The notes: a model not told the origin generated them from the sequence alone. Shown: positions 11,762-23,260, counted from the stretch's first letter. The stretch is 64,000 bases of DNA from Sequoia sempervirens (GCA_007258455.2 VDFB02321262.1:310001-374000); one strand, 5' to 3'. Numbers and translations are program-made.

Positions 11762-13513
11762 GTGAATCCACCTCAATTGCCATTACAGCTAGTTCAGCCC
11801 ATCCAACAGCTGGCTCAACCTCCACCACCACCACCAATGGAAATTTTTGTGAATAATCCCTCTCCATTGGGGACTATTCCTGGAGGCTTTCATGATATGC
11901 CTAAGAATCCTAAGAAATTTTCTCCCAAATACATTCATGGTGAATCAAGGAGTGTTGACGAGCACATACAAGCTTTTAAGGACGCTTGTACCAAAGCCCA
12001 AATAGCTCACCATGATGTGGTTTGTAGGTTGTTCTCTTATTCCTTAGGGGATATGGCGTACAACTAGTACCTAAATCTTCCACAAGGTTCTATTCTAAGT
12101 TGGACAGATCTGGAGGATGCTTTCATCAATCAGTTCAGAGTTTATGTGGATTCAACCATTTTGTTCCATCAATTTGCTACTATTAGGAAGGAGCCATGTG
12201 AATCACTGCCCTTGTTTAATACAAGGTTTCAACAAATGTATAGGAGATTGCAGGATCCCTATCTAGTTGTTGAGAATAGTGCCATTCATGCATATTTTAG
12301 AGTTATAGACCCTTTTCTTGGCTTGTTCCTACAAAGGACTTATCAGCCGACAGACATTGATTCTATGTCTAAAGTTTATCATCTAGCCATCAAGCTGCAA
12401 CAAAAAACTAGCTCTCAATAAGGGAACTTGGGAGGGGATTTTCCTTCTATGGGGTATCAGATGCCTAACCCAACTCCTTTATTCAATACTATCCCAGGGA
12501 TGTCTCCTTCTCATTATGGACCTATGCCTGAGTTGTAGACTCAATCTCCTGTTCCATTCTTTGCCAATGGAGCTCCTGACTTCTCTCAACAATCACAGGC
12601 TCATCACAGTCCACATGGTCATCATAATCAAGCTGGAATACCAAATCTTGTCAGTCAGCCACCTATTGCTAAGAATGCTGAGATTGAAAGGATAGTTCAA
12701 CTCACAAATGAGGTAGAGACCCTAAAGAAAACTTTGTCTCAAGTCACAAATGACATGGCTTAGCTTAAACTGAACCCCTCTCAAAACCAAGGTAATTATG
12801 CTAATCAAGGTAATTATCCTAATCAGAATAATAATAATCAGGGTAATTATCAGAACAACAACAATCATAGCCAGAGGAATTATCAAGGCCAAAATTTCCC
12901 TAACCAAGGCTACCAAAATCAGAATAGAGGATATAACCAAAGGCCTAATAACAACAAACAATGGAACACATGGCCAAATAATGGTGGGGTTTCTCACAAT
13001 TATCAAGCTAATGAGGACATGCCACATACTGCAAATGTGGCTGATCTCAATTTTATGACTAACTGGTGCAAGCTGCATGATACTGCAACTCATTCTGAGG
13101 TGAACTATCCTGAAATGGAGAAGGTTGTGAAGATGGCATAGGTAGATGCACAAACGTTCCAAGGGAATTCAAATAAAGGAGGTGGCTCAATGGATACAAC
13201 AATGGCTTATGACCTCTTTAAAGAAGAACCTTCATTCCCAATGCAGAATGAGAATGAACCAGAGGAAGATGTGTATGATGCCCAAGCCTTTTAGACAAAG
13301 GGAAGACACTTCCTAAGAAGCCAAAATAAGGGTTCGTTCACTACATCAGCACCACCTAACCACATGGTACCTCTGAATCAGAGTGTTGATAACAACCCTC
13401 CTCCACCGAAGGGTCTTCCTGACTTCCCTAGCAAAGGTAATTCATCTGGTGTTTTCAAATATAATGCAAGTTATAACACAGAATTTGATATTGTTTCTAA
13501 GATGCAGAAATAG
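11762..13513 (+). pseudogene. gag: Gag of the Tat-like element
   Basis: A Pro-rich start is followed by a capsid-like region with SVDEHIQAFKDAC, VVCRLFSYSLGDMAYN and FHQFATIRKEPCESLPLFNTRF. From about 12780 to 12970 the frame is very rich in Asn, Gln and Gly (repeated NQGNY units) with no CCHC zinc knuckle visible. Six TAG stops and one TAA interrupt a single frame that continues into protease without a shift. The stop at 12065 replaces a Trp-like position in the usual pattern (TGG to TAG). The ATG at 11762 is the first in-frame start after the candidate primer site; the true start could be earlier. Confidence 0.85.
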
Positions 13514-14035
13514 AAAACCTCTTTATCATACTTTGACATCCTAAAATGGTGCCCTTCCCAATGGGATATAGTGCTGAAAGCTTTGGAAGAAGCTGATAAA
13601 TCAAAAGGGAAAACCAAGGTGGCACCTGCTGTGGACATGAACATAGCTTTGTTCAAAAATAAGGTAGGGACCCCACCATTTCTGTTAAGTTTGAGAATCT
13701 GTGGGAAGAATCTGCACAATTGTTTGCTAGATTCAGGGGCTTCTGGAAATGTTATGTTATTTTTTGTATGCAAGAAATTGGGAATGAATCTTGTCCAAAA
13801 AAATAAGGTCATCCAACTTGATAAAACAAAGGTTAATGTAGTTGGAGAATTGAAAAATATACATGTACAAGTAGGGTTTGACCCTAGGATTCAAACCAAT
13901 ATGGATATTCAGGTAGCAGACATTCCTGAGACTTACGGTATGCTTTTGAGCAGAGATCTAATGAAGAGTATAGGGGGATACCTCTCCCTCGACTTTTCAC
14001 ATATGTGGCTATTATGGGGGGGAATGCCTACGTAG
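13514..14035 (+). pseudogene. pol: Aspartic protease of the Tat-like element
   Basis: The retropepsin active site LLDSGASGNVM is intact (D-S-G), followed by ETYGMLLSRDLMKSIGGYLSLDFSHMW, here split for description as ETYGMLLSRD and IGGYLSLDFSHMW. It lies in the same frame as gag, so the ancestral element probably made a single Gag-Pro(-Pol) polyprotein. TAG at 13511 and 14033 bound the readable part. Confidence 0.88.
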
Positions 14036-14806
14036 ATTAGGATTGAGAGTGAACCTCACCTCAAACATATCATCACTGAGTATGACTGTCCCAACGAGGT
14101 AGCTTATTTTGAAACCGAGATAGGGGTTTATAAAACAGAGGAAATTCTGACTCTTTCGGTTCTTGATTCTAATGATTTGTCAATGCAATAATTCCTTGAT
14201 CCCATGATTAGTGTAAACCAGAAGGTATTGATCAGGAAGCTGCAATAGGATTAGCTAGTCTTGGGGGAAGATATTGATTTGCGGAGTCTTTTACTCCCAA
14301 ATTGGTGCAAGGTGCACTACCAAAATAATTCAGAATTGACCTGCCAACCCTGCATCAGTGTTCTAAATCATGTTTTCCAAACTGAAGAAACTAGCCCAAG
14401 TCACCTTGAGACCATTTCAGATCACTTCTCATTTGAATCCAAAAATGCAATAATGTTAACCAGAGATAATATACCTTCAGAGGAAGTCCCTCCTCAAACT
14501 GAACTTACCTCGGTCATAATACCGAACCAACATAGTTATGTTGAACAACCCCAGGGTTTGTTTGATACCCTTGCACTCACAAGTATACCAAAAACCAAGG
14601 GGTTAATCAAAGATACAGATAATTGTCAGAAAGATATCCTAGGATTACATGATATATCTAAGTGGGAATTGGATATTGCACCTGATGAACCTATTGAACA
14701 CCCATTCCTAATATTTGATGCAAAAGATCAAGTGGCCCCACCTATGGTTCATCTTATCCAAGCACCCACAACAAGTCGAAAGGGATCAACCCCAACTCAT
14801 AATTAG
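14036..14806 (+). pseudogene. pol: Protease to RNase H linker of the Tat-like polyprotein
   Basis: The same frame continues for about 255 codons with stops TAA at 14189 and TAG at 14246, 14252 and 14804. The open part 14261-14806 has no recognisable domain; it is rich in acidic and Pro residues, as expected of an unstructured linker. Confidence 0.6.
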
Positions 14807-15352
14807 CTATGGACCCTCAAATTTGATGGATCCAAATCTAAAACAGGATGTGGTGTTGGAATTGAGTTAACCATCCCAAAAGGGGAAACATTTTTTGCTT
14901 CTTATAGGTTACAGTTTGGATGCACTAACAACATAGTAGAATATGAAGCATTAGCTCAGGGACTAATGTTCGCACATCAGAAGAAAGCTACTACCTTGAT
15001 GGTTAAAGGAGATTCAGAAATTATTATCAAGCAAGTATGTAGCCAATACACATGTCACAATAAAATGTTGGCAGCTTATAGAAATCAGGTGTGGAACCTG
15101 ATTAAAGACTTTGATGATTTTGGGATTAGTTTAATCCCTAGAGAGGAGAATCAAATAGCTGATTCATTAGCTATTGTCGGAAGTACCCTAGAGCCCATGC
15201 AAGGCTCCAAGCTCAAGATATTCTCAATAGAATTGATATCCACCCCGGCTATCCCTGATATTGTCAAGAACTTTCAAGTCTTCGACAATGATCGACATAT
15301 CCTTGCTTTTCTAGCAAAGCTTAGATGTTTTCAAAGGACAAATTATCGATGA
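14807..15352 (+). pseudogene. pol: Archaeal-type RNase H (second RNase H) of the Tat-like element
   Basis: This is an RNase HI of the type acquired by Tat-lineage gypsy elements. All four catalytic acidic residues are seen: D in LKFDGSKSKTGCG, E in NIVEYEALAQGL, D in VKGDSEIIIKQV and D in QIADSLAIVG. It lies between protease and RT, upstream of RT, not after the native RNase H. It is in the gag-protease frame. A frameshift close to 15345 (in the segment KGQIIDESDRDQG) separates it from RT. The intact active site contrasts with the broken native RNase H downstream, suggesting it had taken over the enzymatic role. Confidence 0.86.
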
Positions 15353-16324
15353 GTCCGACAGGGATCAAGGAGTCTGGAAACCTGAGGACTGCGATACAAA
15401 AGGTGTCCTCAATTTAAAAAGTAATAGAATTCCCAAGGGAATGGTGGCCTTAGAAAGAATTTTTGATTTAGATCCAAGGGCTCGGGAAAAGGTATCAACC
15501 GAAGATAAGGGAGAAGAATATAAAACTGTTAACTTAGCTAAATCTGGCCCTGAAAGGAATGTTTACATAGGGAAGGCCTACCCTGTAGAAATTAGAGAAG
15601 ATATCTTGAGGACACTGAAGAAAGATATTGTTGCAATAACTTTGGGGTATGAAGATCTAAAAACATTTGATACTTCTGTGATAACTCATACTATTCCTTT
15701 GAAGCCTGAAGCTAGACCATTTCGGCAGAAACATCATGTCAACGCCTTGATTGAACCACTGATCTTTAAGGAAGTTCAAAAATTGCTTTCTACAAGAATA
15801 ATCTTCCCTGTACGACATTCAACATGGGTGGCTAACTTGGTTCCAGTTCGTAAAAAGAATGAGGAGATCAGGCTATGTGTAGATTTCAGGAATTTGAATA
15901 GAGCTTCAGAAAAAGACAACTACCCACTCCCTTCTTTGGATGAAGTCTTGCAAACTGTCAATGGGTCTCAAATAATGTCATTCCTGGATGGTTATTCTGG
16001 GTACAATCAAGTGATCGTTAATTATGAAGACATAATGAAGACAACCTTCACTACTAAGTGGGGAACATTTGCTTACAGGAGGATGCCATTTGGTTTGATA
16101 AACGTTGGAGCAACCTTTCAGCGTGCAATGGATGTAGCATTCAAAGATTTGATTGGTAAGTGCATCATCATTTATATGGATGACCTGACAATATTCTCTA
16201 AAGATAGATTAAACCATGCTGCAGACTTGGCTAAAGTTCTTGAAAGATGTATCCAATATGGTGTTTCTCTGAATCCTAAAAAGTGTGTGTTCAAGGTTTC
16301 TGAAGGGAAACTTTTGGGACCATA
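15353..16324 (+). pseudogene. pol: Reverse transcriptase of the Tat-like element
   Basis: RT copies the element RNA into DNA. The open frame 15441-16325 shows WVANLVPVRKKNEEIRLCVD, FLDGYSGYNQV, RRMPFGLINVGATFQRAMD and the catalytic box IIIYMDDLTIFSK with both aspartates present. Upstream are linker motifs GMVALERIFDL and YEDLKTFDTSVITHTIPLKP. A frameshift at about 16318 (after EGKLLG) moves the frame to the following segment. This is the best preserved domain of the element. Confidence 0.92.
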
Positions 16325-16960
16325 ATCTCGGAAAGAGGGATATCGATAGATCCAGACCGAGTTGAGTCTATTATGAAGTTAACCATGCCAGGAAGTAAGA
16401 AGGAGATGAGATCTTTCTTCGGAAAGATCAACTTTGTGAGGAATTTTATCACAGGTTTTGTAGAAATTGTTAAACCTTTGAACGAAATGATGAAGAAAGA
16501 TGCTAGAATAGAATGGAGTAATGAGGCAAAGGCTACTTTTTCTCAGGTTAAGCAATCCATTTCAGAGGCACCAATCCTCACCAGTCTTGACTACTTGAAG
16601 CCATTTTATATTTATTCTTTTGCTTCTCAACACTCATGTGCAGCTGTCCTGACACAACGAGGAGAGGAGAGGGATGAAAGGAAAATTGCCTTCATGAACT
16701 CTCCGTTTAAGAATGCTGAAGTCAAGTACCCAACTCTTGAGAAACAGGCTTTTATGTTGGTTAGAGTTGTCAAGAAGTTTAGGCATTATATCCTTCGAAG
16801 TCAGATCATTGTTATGGTTTCTAATGTTGCTATGAAGTCTCTACTTATGCAGAGCGAGTTGGGAGAACGAAAGGGGAAGTGGATGGCTATTTTGCAGGAG
16901 TTCGATATGGAGATTCACTCTATGAAATTTGTCTAAGATCAAGGCCTGTCTAAAGTAATG
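16325..16960 (+). pseudogene. pol: Degenerate native RNase H (connection domain) of the Tat-like element
   Basis: This frame starts in the RT thumb (FFGKINFVRNFITGFVEIVK) and continues to the gypsy RNase H fold. The usual catalytic positions are gone: FYIYSFASQHSCAAVLTQ lacks the first Asp, and IVMVSNVAMKSLL lacks the Asp of the TDH motif; only the Glu region (YPTLEKQAFML) is partly kept. In Tat elements with an added archaeal-type RNase H, the native domain is known to decay into a tether-like domain, which fits. It ends at a TAA at 16934. Confidence 0.85.
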
Positions 16961-18280
16961 GTGGATGCTAGTAAGAACATTACTTGTTAGCAATACACAA
17001 CACATTCCTTTTCTAATGACTCTTGGTATGCCGATATTATTTATTTCATGCTCAATAATCGGTGCCCAAAGGGAATGAATACAACTCAGAGGAGAGCACT
17101 GAGAATGAAAAGATCCTATTATATGCTCAAAGGAGGATTGATATACAAAAATAATTTTGAAGGGGTTTATCTATGATGCCTTGATCAACAAGAAGCTAAG
17201 CACACAATTGTTGAATTTCATGGGAAACATGGCACAGGTCATGGTTCTGCAGATTCTTTAGCACATTAGATCCTTAGATCTGGTTATTATTGGCCATGTG
17301 TATTTAAGGATTCCCACCAACATGTAAGGACATGTCATATATGTCAAGTTTCTGCATCAAGAGAGCATCATCCAGCCATGCCATTGCAACCTATTTATGA
17401 GGTAAGGCCATTTGCCCAATGGGTACTTGATTTTATTGGGGTAATTAACCCAAATTCTTCTGTAGGACATAAATTCATTTTGACTGCCACAAATTACTGC
17501 ACGAGATAGAAATAAGCTATACCTTGCAAGAATAGCACAACAGAGGTAGTAATCAAGTTCCTCACTGAATGGATCACAACCAGGTTTGGAGTACCCTTTG
17601 CACTAGTATGTGACAATGGCCCTACCTTTTCTTCTACCGAGTTCATTTCATGGGCTTATGATCATAGGATTATTTTAAAGCATTCTTCAAACTACTATCC
17701 GCAAGGAAATGGAGTCGCAGAATCAACTAATAAGAATCTTCTAGGAGTAATCAAAAAACTATTAGAGAACAATCCTAGAGATTGGCATACCCAGTTAAGA
17801 TTTGTGTTATGGGTAGTTAGGACTAGGATCAAGGCTACGTTGAAGACTTCACTATTTAAGCTAGTGTATGGCCAAGATCCTGTGTTCCCTATTCACTTGC
17901 AAATACCTATCCTGAAATTTATGCAAGAATTTTACTCTAGTGATGATAGGATTGAAGTAAGGTTAGCTGGCTTGTTGAAATTAGAAGAGCAGAGAGATGC
18001 TGCTTTGCAGCAATTCTTTAGGCATCAGGCTATTTTCAAATGGTCATTTGACAAAAGAGCCAAAGTCAAGGCTTTCAGGATATCAGACCTTGTCTTACTG
18101 TGGGATAAAGTCAATGAAAAGAAGGGCGACCACCAAATGTTTGATAAGCTCTGGTTGGGTCCCTCTCAAATTGTTGAAATCCTAGGAGAAAATGTTTTTC
18201 GGCTGAGTAGTTTAACAGGAGAACCTATTCCATTGCCTGTCAATGGACAATTTCTCAAACATTATTTTGGGTCATAAAAG
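16961..18280 (+). pseudogene. pol: Integrase of the Tat-like element
   Basis: The zinc region includes HGKHGTGHGSADSLAH and CHICQVSASREHHP. The catalytic triad is present as D in WVLDFIGVI, D in LVCDNGPTFSS and E in GNGVAESTNKN. The C-terminal part (17804-18277) is open, ending LPVNGQFLKHYFGS, with LWLGPSQIVEILGENVFRL matching the usual integrase tail. Stops in the core include TGA near 17175 and TAG near 17269 and 17507. The family assignment is firm. Confidence 0.9.
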
Positions 18281-19227
18281 GTCTGTTATTTTGTTGGGTT
18301 GTATATATGTAAATAATTTGTTGTTTCGTTCGTTTTGTTTTTTCCTTTTTTTTTGTGTGGGGGCCTTCATTTTATTCAATTGAGTAAGGGGGTTGTTATC
18401 TGAAGTATACTTTGGTTACTAGGAGAGAAGTTGGTTTAGATATTTTCAGGTTTTTTGATTAGATGATTTTTTTCTAAATTTAGTGTTTTATGTCCATTGT
18501 CAATGAGAGTTGTGGAAAGTTATTGAGAACAAGGTGTAAAGTAAGCAATCTTCACTAACTACGATTGAATCTGTCACAAATCATCAGAAACATCTCCTTT
18601 TGTAATGGTATATTTTTCTTAGGATGATGGTGTTGTAAGATTTGAGTGAAAAATATGATTCCCCAGATGTTGTTATGAGGTCCATGGTAGTTTTCAACCC
18701 AGTAAAAATGTTGGACATCTGACATATTGAGATGGAATTGAATGAAAAAAGAAAAAGAAAAGAGAACTAGCTAAGAAAAAAAACTCAATACTGAATGGGT
18801 GATTCTAGTATCTCTACCGGGGCTATGGAAGCCTGACTAGTAGTAGAGCAATGTTGTGAGAAAACTAGAGGTATCTCTGTCAAAGCTATGGACACTTGAC
18901 TGGCAACAGAGGACGCTTGACTGGCAACAGAGCAATGCCCAGGATATCATTGCACAACAGTTAAAAGGAATCAACTCATGTAGTTCAAATTTTGTGTATA
19001 ATTGTTCAAAAGATGAGGAAAACTTTGTAAAAGGGTGATGCACCATCAAGCACACACATAGATTCAGGGGTAGCCAGTGTTGATTTACATTTGAGATTCT
19101 AGCTCAACCTTGTTTACTAAGACTAACCTAACTGGAATTGTGATGTCCATAAACCAAGAGTTCTGGGTAACTGAATCCCTCAGTTTCCTGAAAATGGTTA
19201 AACCATTTTCTCAGCCAAGTTGCCAAT
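18281..19227 (+). other. 3' non-coding tail of the Tat-like element
   Basis: About 0.95 kb without a coding frame. It includes a T-run followed by GTGTGGGGGCC near 18350 and a purine-rich run (about 18738-18765). No purine tract directly touches the 3' LTR: the last bases are CTCAGCCAAGTTGCCAAT. That is unusual for an LTR element, so the real polypurine tract may have decayed or lie upstream. Confidence 0.6.
18806..18940 (+). repeat. Short imperfect tandem repeat in the Tat tail
   Basis: Units of about 40 bp share a GTATCTCT...GCTATGGA...TGACT...AGAG pattern, and a 21-bp core ACGCTTGACTGGCAACAGAG is duplicated in direct tandem at about 18892-18933. Confidence 0.6.
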
Positions 19228-22045
19228 TGTTATGCCTTGCATAACCACCCCATTTTAAATTTGATTAAAATGGGACCCTCTTTTTCTTTCACTCTTTGTG
19301 TTTTTCCCCTTCAATTTTGAGGTTTTTCTTTGCCTTGGCATGTGCTAAATATGTTTGTCTTGCTTTCCCAAGTGTTTTCCCCAAGTTGCATATTGAAAAT
19401 CTTGTGTTTTGAGCGAAGATCGGGTTTTTACCCTAGTTCGGGATTTTCTGGTCCGTCATAATTTCCCCGATTTTCTTTCAAACTCCAATTTTGATGCTGC
19501 TGTTTGGGTTTTTGAGCCAGTTCAGGATTTTCTGCACCGTCTAGATTTTTCTAGATCGCGTTCTGAGTCTAGCTTGGTTTGTTTTTGCATTGCAGTTTAG
19601 AGATTTCTGGACTACGTGGAATTCCACCTGGTCCAGATTTTTTTGGATTCCGTTCTGCCATTGGGTTCCTGAATTTCTCCATTCCATCTTGTCTGCACCA
19701 TTAGTGCACCTGGGTAAGATTTCTAAGGTCAATTTTGAAGGGATTTGGGATCACTTTCTCTCATCTTTGTTGTGCATTTGTTCTTACATATGGGATTGCA
19801 TGAGTTGAGGCTTGAATTTCTTGATTTGCTTGTTGGTGCGTGGATTTCTGGTGTTTCAAGTTGATTTGGTCACTAGGGCATCCAAGTTAGCAGTTCATTA
19901 TATTTGTGGTTGAATTTGATCTATTCATGGGTTGTGTTTGGGCTTCAAGGATTCTCAATGCTTATCTAGTGTTTCGCCCTAGTTCATTTAGTCAAAACAT
20001 TCAATTGTATCGCATGTCGGTGAGACACTAAATCGTGTCTCCTCGATGCCATAGTGTCTGATCACACATTTCGTTGGTAGGAGTCACAACGATATGCATC
20101 TGGAGCGGCTCCATCGGTGAGACATCTACCGTTGCCGTGAGATCATTCCAACTGACCAAACGTCACACTGATCTTCGGGTTTTTGCCTAACTTCGGGACT
20201 TTCCTACCTGGTTGGATTTTCTCGGTTTCCTTCAGTTTTCTGAAGTGCAGAGTTCTGAGTCGTCTGCGGAATTCTGGTCCAGCCGAATTTTTTTGAATTC
20301 TCTGCTATGCTTTGTGGAATTTAAGAAATTGGATAAAATTGATGAATCTAATGATGAATGCTTAAACATATCTTGCTTTAGCTTGATGAATTTCACTGTT
20401 GTATGCTACTTGTGTTCATTTTGGTGATCTATTGTTGATATTGGTGCCTCATTGGGAGAATCTACCTGGTTCAAAAAAATTTGAAATTCCTCCTAGGCTT
20501 GTTTTCCTCAGTTAACTTGAAATCCCAAACTTCTTAGTGTTGATGCTTAATGGCTAATTTAATGGTTTTATCATGATTTTGAGCTTACACTTTGATGAAA
20601 TGTTGTCAATAATTGGATTCTCACATTGGTGTTTGATGGATTCAGGTTGAGTTTAGCAAGGCAATGGTTGGAAAGGCTAAGGAGAGACACAAAGGGATCA
20701 TCCATCTCTGAACCAGAAGAAAGAATGAAGCAGTACATAAAGAATAAGATTCCTGAGGGCAAGATGACACCAGTCTGGTTTGAGGTTTCATATCCAAATA
20801 TGAACACCCTACAACGAGAGAGACTGGGACAATGTGATGGGACAGCTGAAGGATGATATTAATGCTATTTAATGGTGAACTAGGGTTTCGCCTATGCCAC
20901 TTGTGAATGGCTTGCAGAGGGCGTTCTTGATGACAAAGCCAGCATGGAGCAAGGTATGGGCGACGTGGGGGAAGCAGTTAATGCAAAGCTGCATCGAAAG
21001 TCATGCTTCCTCATCATTTCACTTTGCCTCTTCTTCATGCATTTTGGTCTGAGCTGTGCGGCAGATCCTAGGCCGATATGGTCGGTGCCCTTGAATTTAA
21101 TGCACGCTTGACTTTATTTCAAATTGTTCTAGGGTCGACGTGTTCTGTAACCGACTTATTGTAAACCCTAAACTGGGCTGACGCATCTAACACATTTTAT
21201 AAGTATGGTGTTTCACCTCTTTTGTAAGGGTTAGAGGGTAGAGAAACTCAAGAAGTAGAGTAGGAGTTAGGAGTTGTTTTATTTTGAGCAGTCGCTATAA
21301 TACAAAAGACTTGAATTGTTACTATCTTTGGGGATTCAATACAACTAAAGACATTTTGTTCTTGTTCAGCAGGAGGAGGAGATGATGTATCTTCTAGATT
21401 TTCTTAGCATAGATGGAGATAATTTGAAGACATGGGTTTCTGTACACTAGTGATCTTGTCAAATTTGTAAATGTTGCTTATCTATTTCATTCACAGTAGG
21501 AGCAACTAGATTTAAACCTTCTTTATATTATGCTCTAGAATGGTATTCATTTTGGGTTAATCATTTGATTTGAAAAGCTTTCAAGGAATGAAATTTTATC
21601 TTATGTTTTGTTTAAATGATGATTTGCATTCTACTGTTAAAGTTTGCACTGTGGATGAATGAACTTTGTATCAATTACAGGTTAATTTTATTCTGCAGTT
21701 CTAGTTTAGGAATTCCTTGGAAGGTAACAAGTCTGATTAGTTGAATGAATCAACATTATTTTTAGTTTAAAAACCTTGATCTATCTTTTTCTATTTCTTT
21801 AAAACCCCTGGTTAAAGTAGGCTAAGATAGATGTTTGATCTTGCAACAATCCAAAAGCTCAAAACCAATAGGCCCCTTGAACATTACAACCATATTGACC
21901 ACTTTTTGAAACAACAACGTTCTGAACCAACATCAAAGACCTTGGGAGGTGATTAGTTTGATTATTGATTGTCTCTTTCAGGAGAGGTGAGATACTTTCA
22001 CTTTTATCTTACTTGCATGTTGTGGGTCAATTTGGCACATCAACA
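19228..22045 (+). repeat. 3' LTR of the Tat-like element
   Basis: This matches the 5' LTR (8742-11542) along its whole length, with scattered transitions and small indels. It begins TGTTATGCC and ends GGCACATCAACA. TTTCT follows, the partner of TGTCT before the 5' LTR. Confidence 0.93.
20640..20868 (+). pseudogene. Relic of an LTR-resident ORF (3' LTR copy)
   Basis: A slightly longer copy of the relic in the 5' LTR. The frame includes SSISEPEERMKQYIKN and TPVWFEVSYPNMN and ends at about 20856 in TGA. The codon changed to TGA in the 5' copy is still sense here (CGA, Arg). It follows an acceptor-like GATTCAG. It corresponds to the first ~60 codons of the ORF at 48159-51770. Confidence 0.6.
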
Positions 22046-22347
22046 TTTCTCTTCTTCTTATTCTTCTTCTTCTCCTGGTAGATTTTGATGCTCAACTAGC
22101 TGGAATGGATCAGGGTTATTAGGAAGGAATCTCCCATGAGAATCTCTCCTCCTTCCTCTATGCATATTGTATCAACTCACTATCAGCTAGCTCACACAAA
22201 GAATTGGAAAAAGAATGGTGGATCATTACTTTCCTAAATGAGGGGTATACTAAGAACAAAATTTTAGAAATACTACAACAAGAAAAACTATCAATGACTC
22301 CAAAGAGCTCCCTAGTTTGACACCATCCTCAACAACGATGCCAAAAA
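22046..22347 (-). mobile_element. Leader and primer site of the Athila-like element
   Basis: This is the other side of the Tat insertion point. On the minus strand, 22345-22331 reads TGGCATCGTTGTTGA, close to the tRNA-Asp-type site used by Athila elements but with C-to-T/G-to-A changes at likely CG positions. It is followed by GATGGTGTCAAACTAGGGAGC, written here as GATGGTGTCAAACTAGGG. The remaining leader includes a GAA/GAG-rich run at 22046-22075 that leads into gag on the far side of the insertion. Confidence 0.75.
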
Positions 22348-22894
22348 TGTTGGCCTCCTACAATGATCTAACAACTAAGCCCATAAATTTGTGATTCAAA
22401 GATTGGACATCTAATTTGAATAGTTATCTTAATCACCATGAAGGTGCATTTAACTTGTCAAACCAAGGACGTAGACTTGAAATGGGTCAGCACAATATGT
22501 GCACTAGGAATCCCAAAGTAGCCTCATTCATTCTACAACTAAGAAAGACAATGTTGAAAGTAAATTGCTTGGAAAGAAATAGCATAAATGTTGAACATCA
22601 ACCAACAACTATACTAAGCTGAAGTGCATGACAAAAATGAAAATTTGGGTAAACAAACAAGAAACTACTTTGTCTGCTTTGGTTGCAAGAATAGTCACAT
22701 AATGGAATTCTAGTGGCTACAGAAACAGATAGTGCCAAATTTTAACTTATTGTTGAATATAAAATAATAACTAAAGTTAAGGATGGAATGTTCACCAAGT
22801 GGGCCCCATTGGATGAGTATCCCTTAAGACAAATGTAAACTCAAATGTGCAAACTTACAACTTCATTTTATTCAATGGAAAATATGAGCACAAA
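22348..22894 (-). repeat. 5' LTR of the Athila-like element, downstream part
   Basis: On the minus strand the LTR ends CCAACA at 22348, three bases before the primer site. The segment has no coding frame and is cut at 22894 by a small copia insertion. Its partner LTR is outside the window, so the length cannot be checked. Confidence 0.6.
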
Positions 22895-23242
22895 TGAGTT
22901 GAAGTTGAAAAACCAACTTCACAGTCCCCAAGAATCACCTGCATGCAATCACCTATCACATGCAACAAATATTCAAAACAAAAATGAAGAGATGTTTTGT
23001 AAACCCTCAGAGCAAATATGTGCAAGCAAAAACCAGAAATGATTATTGAATGTAATTGTTTTACAAATAATACAAAAGCCTTCAAAAAGGAAATCATGCA
23101 AAAAAGTAAGACATGCACAACCCTAGTCTTATCTTGAGCAAAAGACAACTGAACTAGATAAGGATTGCAATTATCCTAGGAATTAAAAAATGCCTAAGTA
23201 AACTTATGCTAAAGTGTAATTAAATAATTAATTACACCAACA
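22895..23242 (-). repeat. 3' LTR of the small copia derivative
   Basis: Nearly identical to 26277-26622. On the minus strand it starts TGTTGGTGTAATTAATTATT and ends near CAACTTCAACTCA. The last few bases differ from the other copy (TACA), so the left edge is uncertain by a few bases. Confidence 0.9.
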
Positions 23243-23260
23243 GCCCCCATAAGTGCAACT
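23243..23260 (-). other. Polypurine tract of the small copia derivative
   Basis: The minus strand reads AGTTGCACTTATGGGGGC directly before the 3' LTR start TGTTGG. The ATGGGGGC run is the tract; its position defines the LTR edge. Confidence 0.8.

Larger units (their letters stand above)
8742..22045 (+). mobile_element. Tat-like Ty3/gypsy retrotransposon with 2.8-kb LTRs and an extra RNase H
   Basis: This is a full-length insertion. Both LTRs begin TGTTATGCCTTGCATAAC; they end GGCATATCAACA (5' copy) and GGCACATCAACA (3' copy). They measure 2801 and 2818 bp. Flanking bases are TGTCT (8737-8741) and TTTCT (22046-22050), a 5-bp target duplication with one mismatch. The internal order is gag, protease, archaeal-type RNase H, RT, degenerate native RNase H, integrase, then a ~0.95-kb non-coding tail. 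It lies within the gag of the older minus-strand Athila-like element. Its 5' LTR and 3' LTR differ by scattered substitutions and small indels, so it is not very recent. Confidence 0.93.

Noticed and set aside
12722..13162. 146-codon minus-strand frame rich in Ile/Val opposite gag
   Set aside because: Shadow of the Asn/Gln-rich gag repeats on the other strand.
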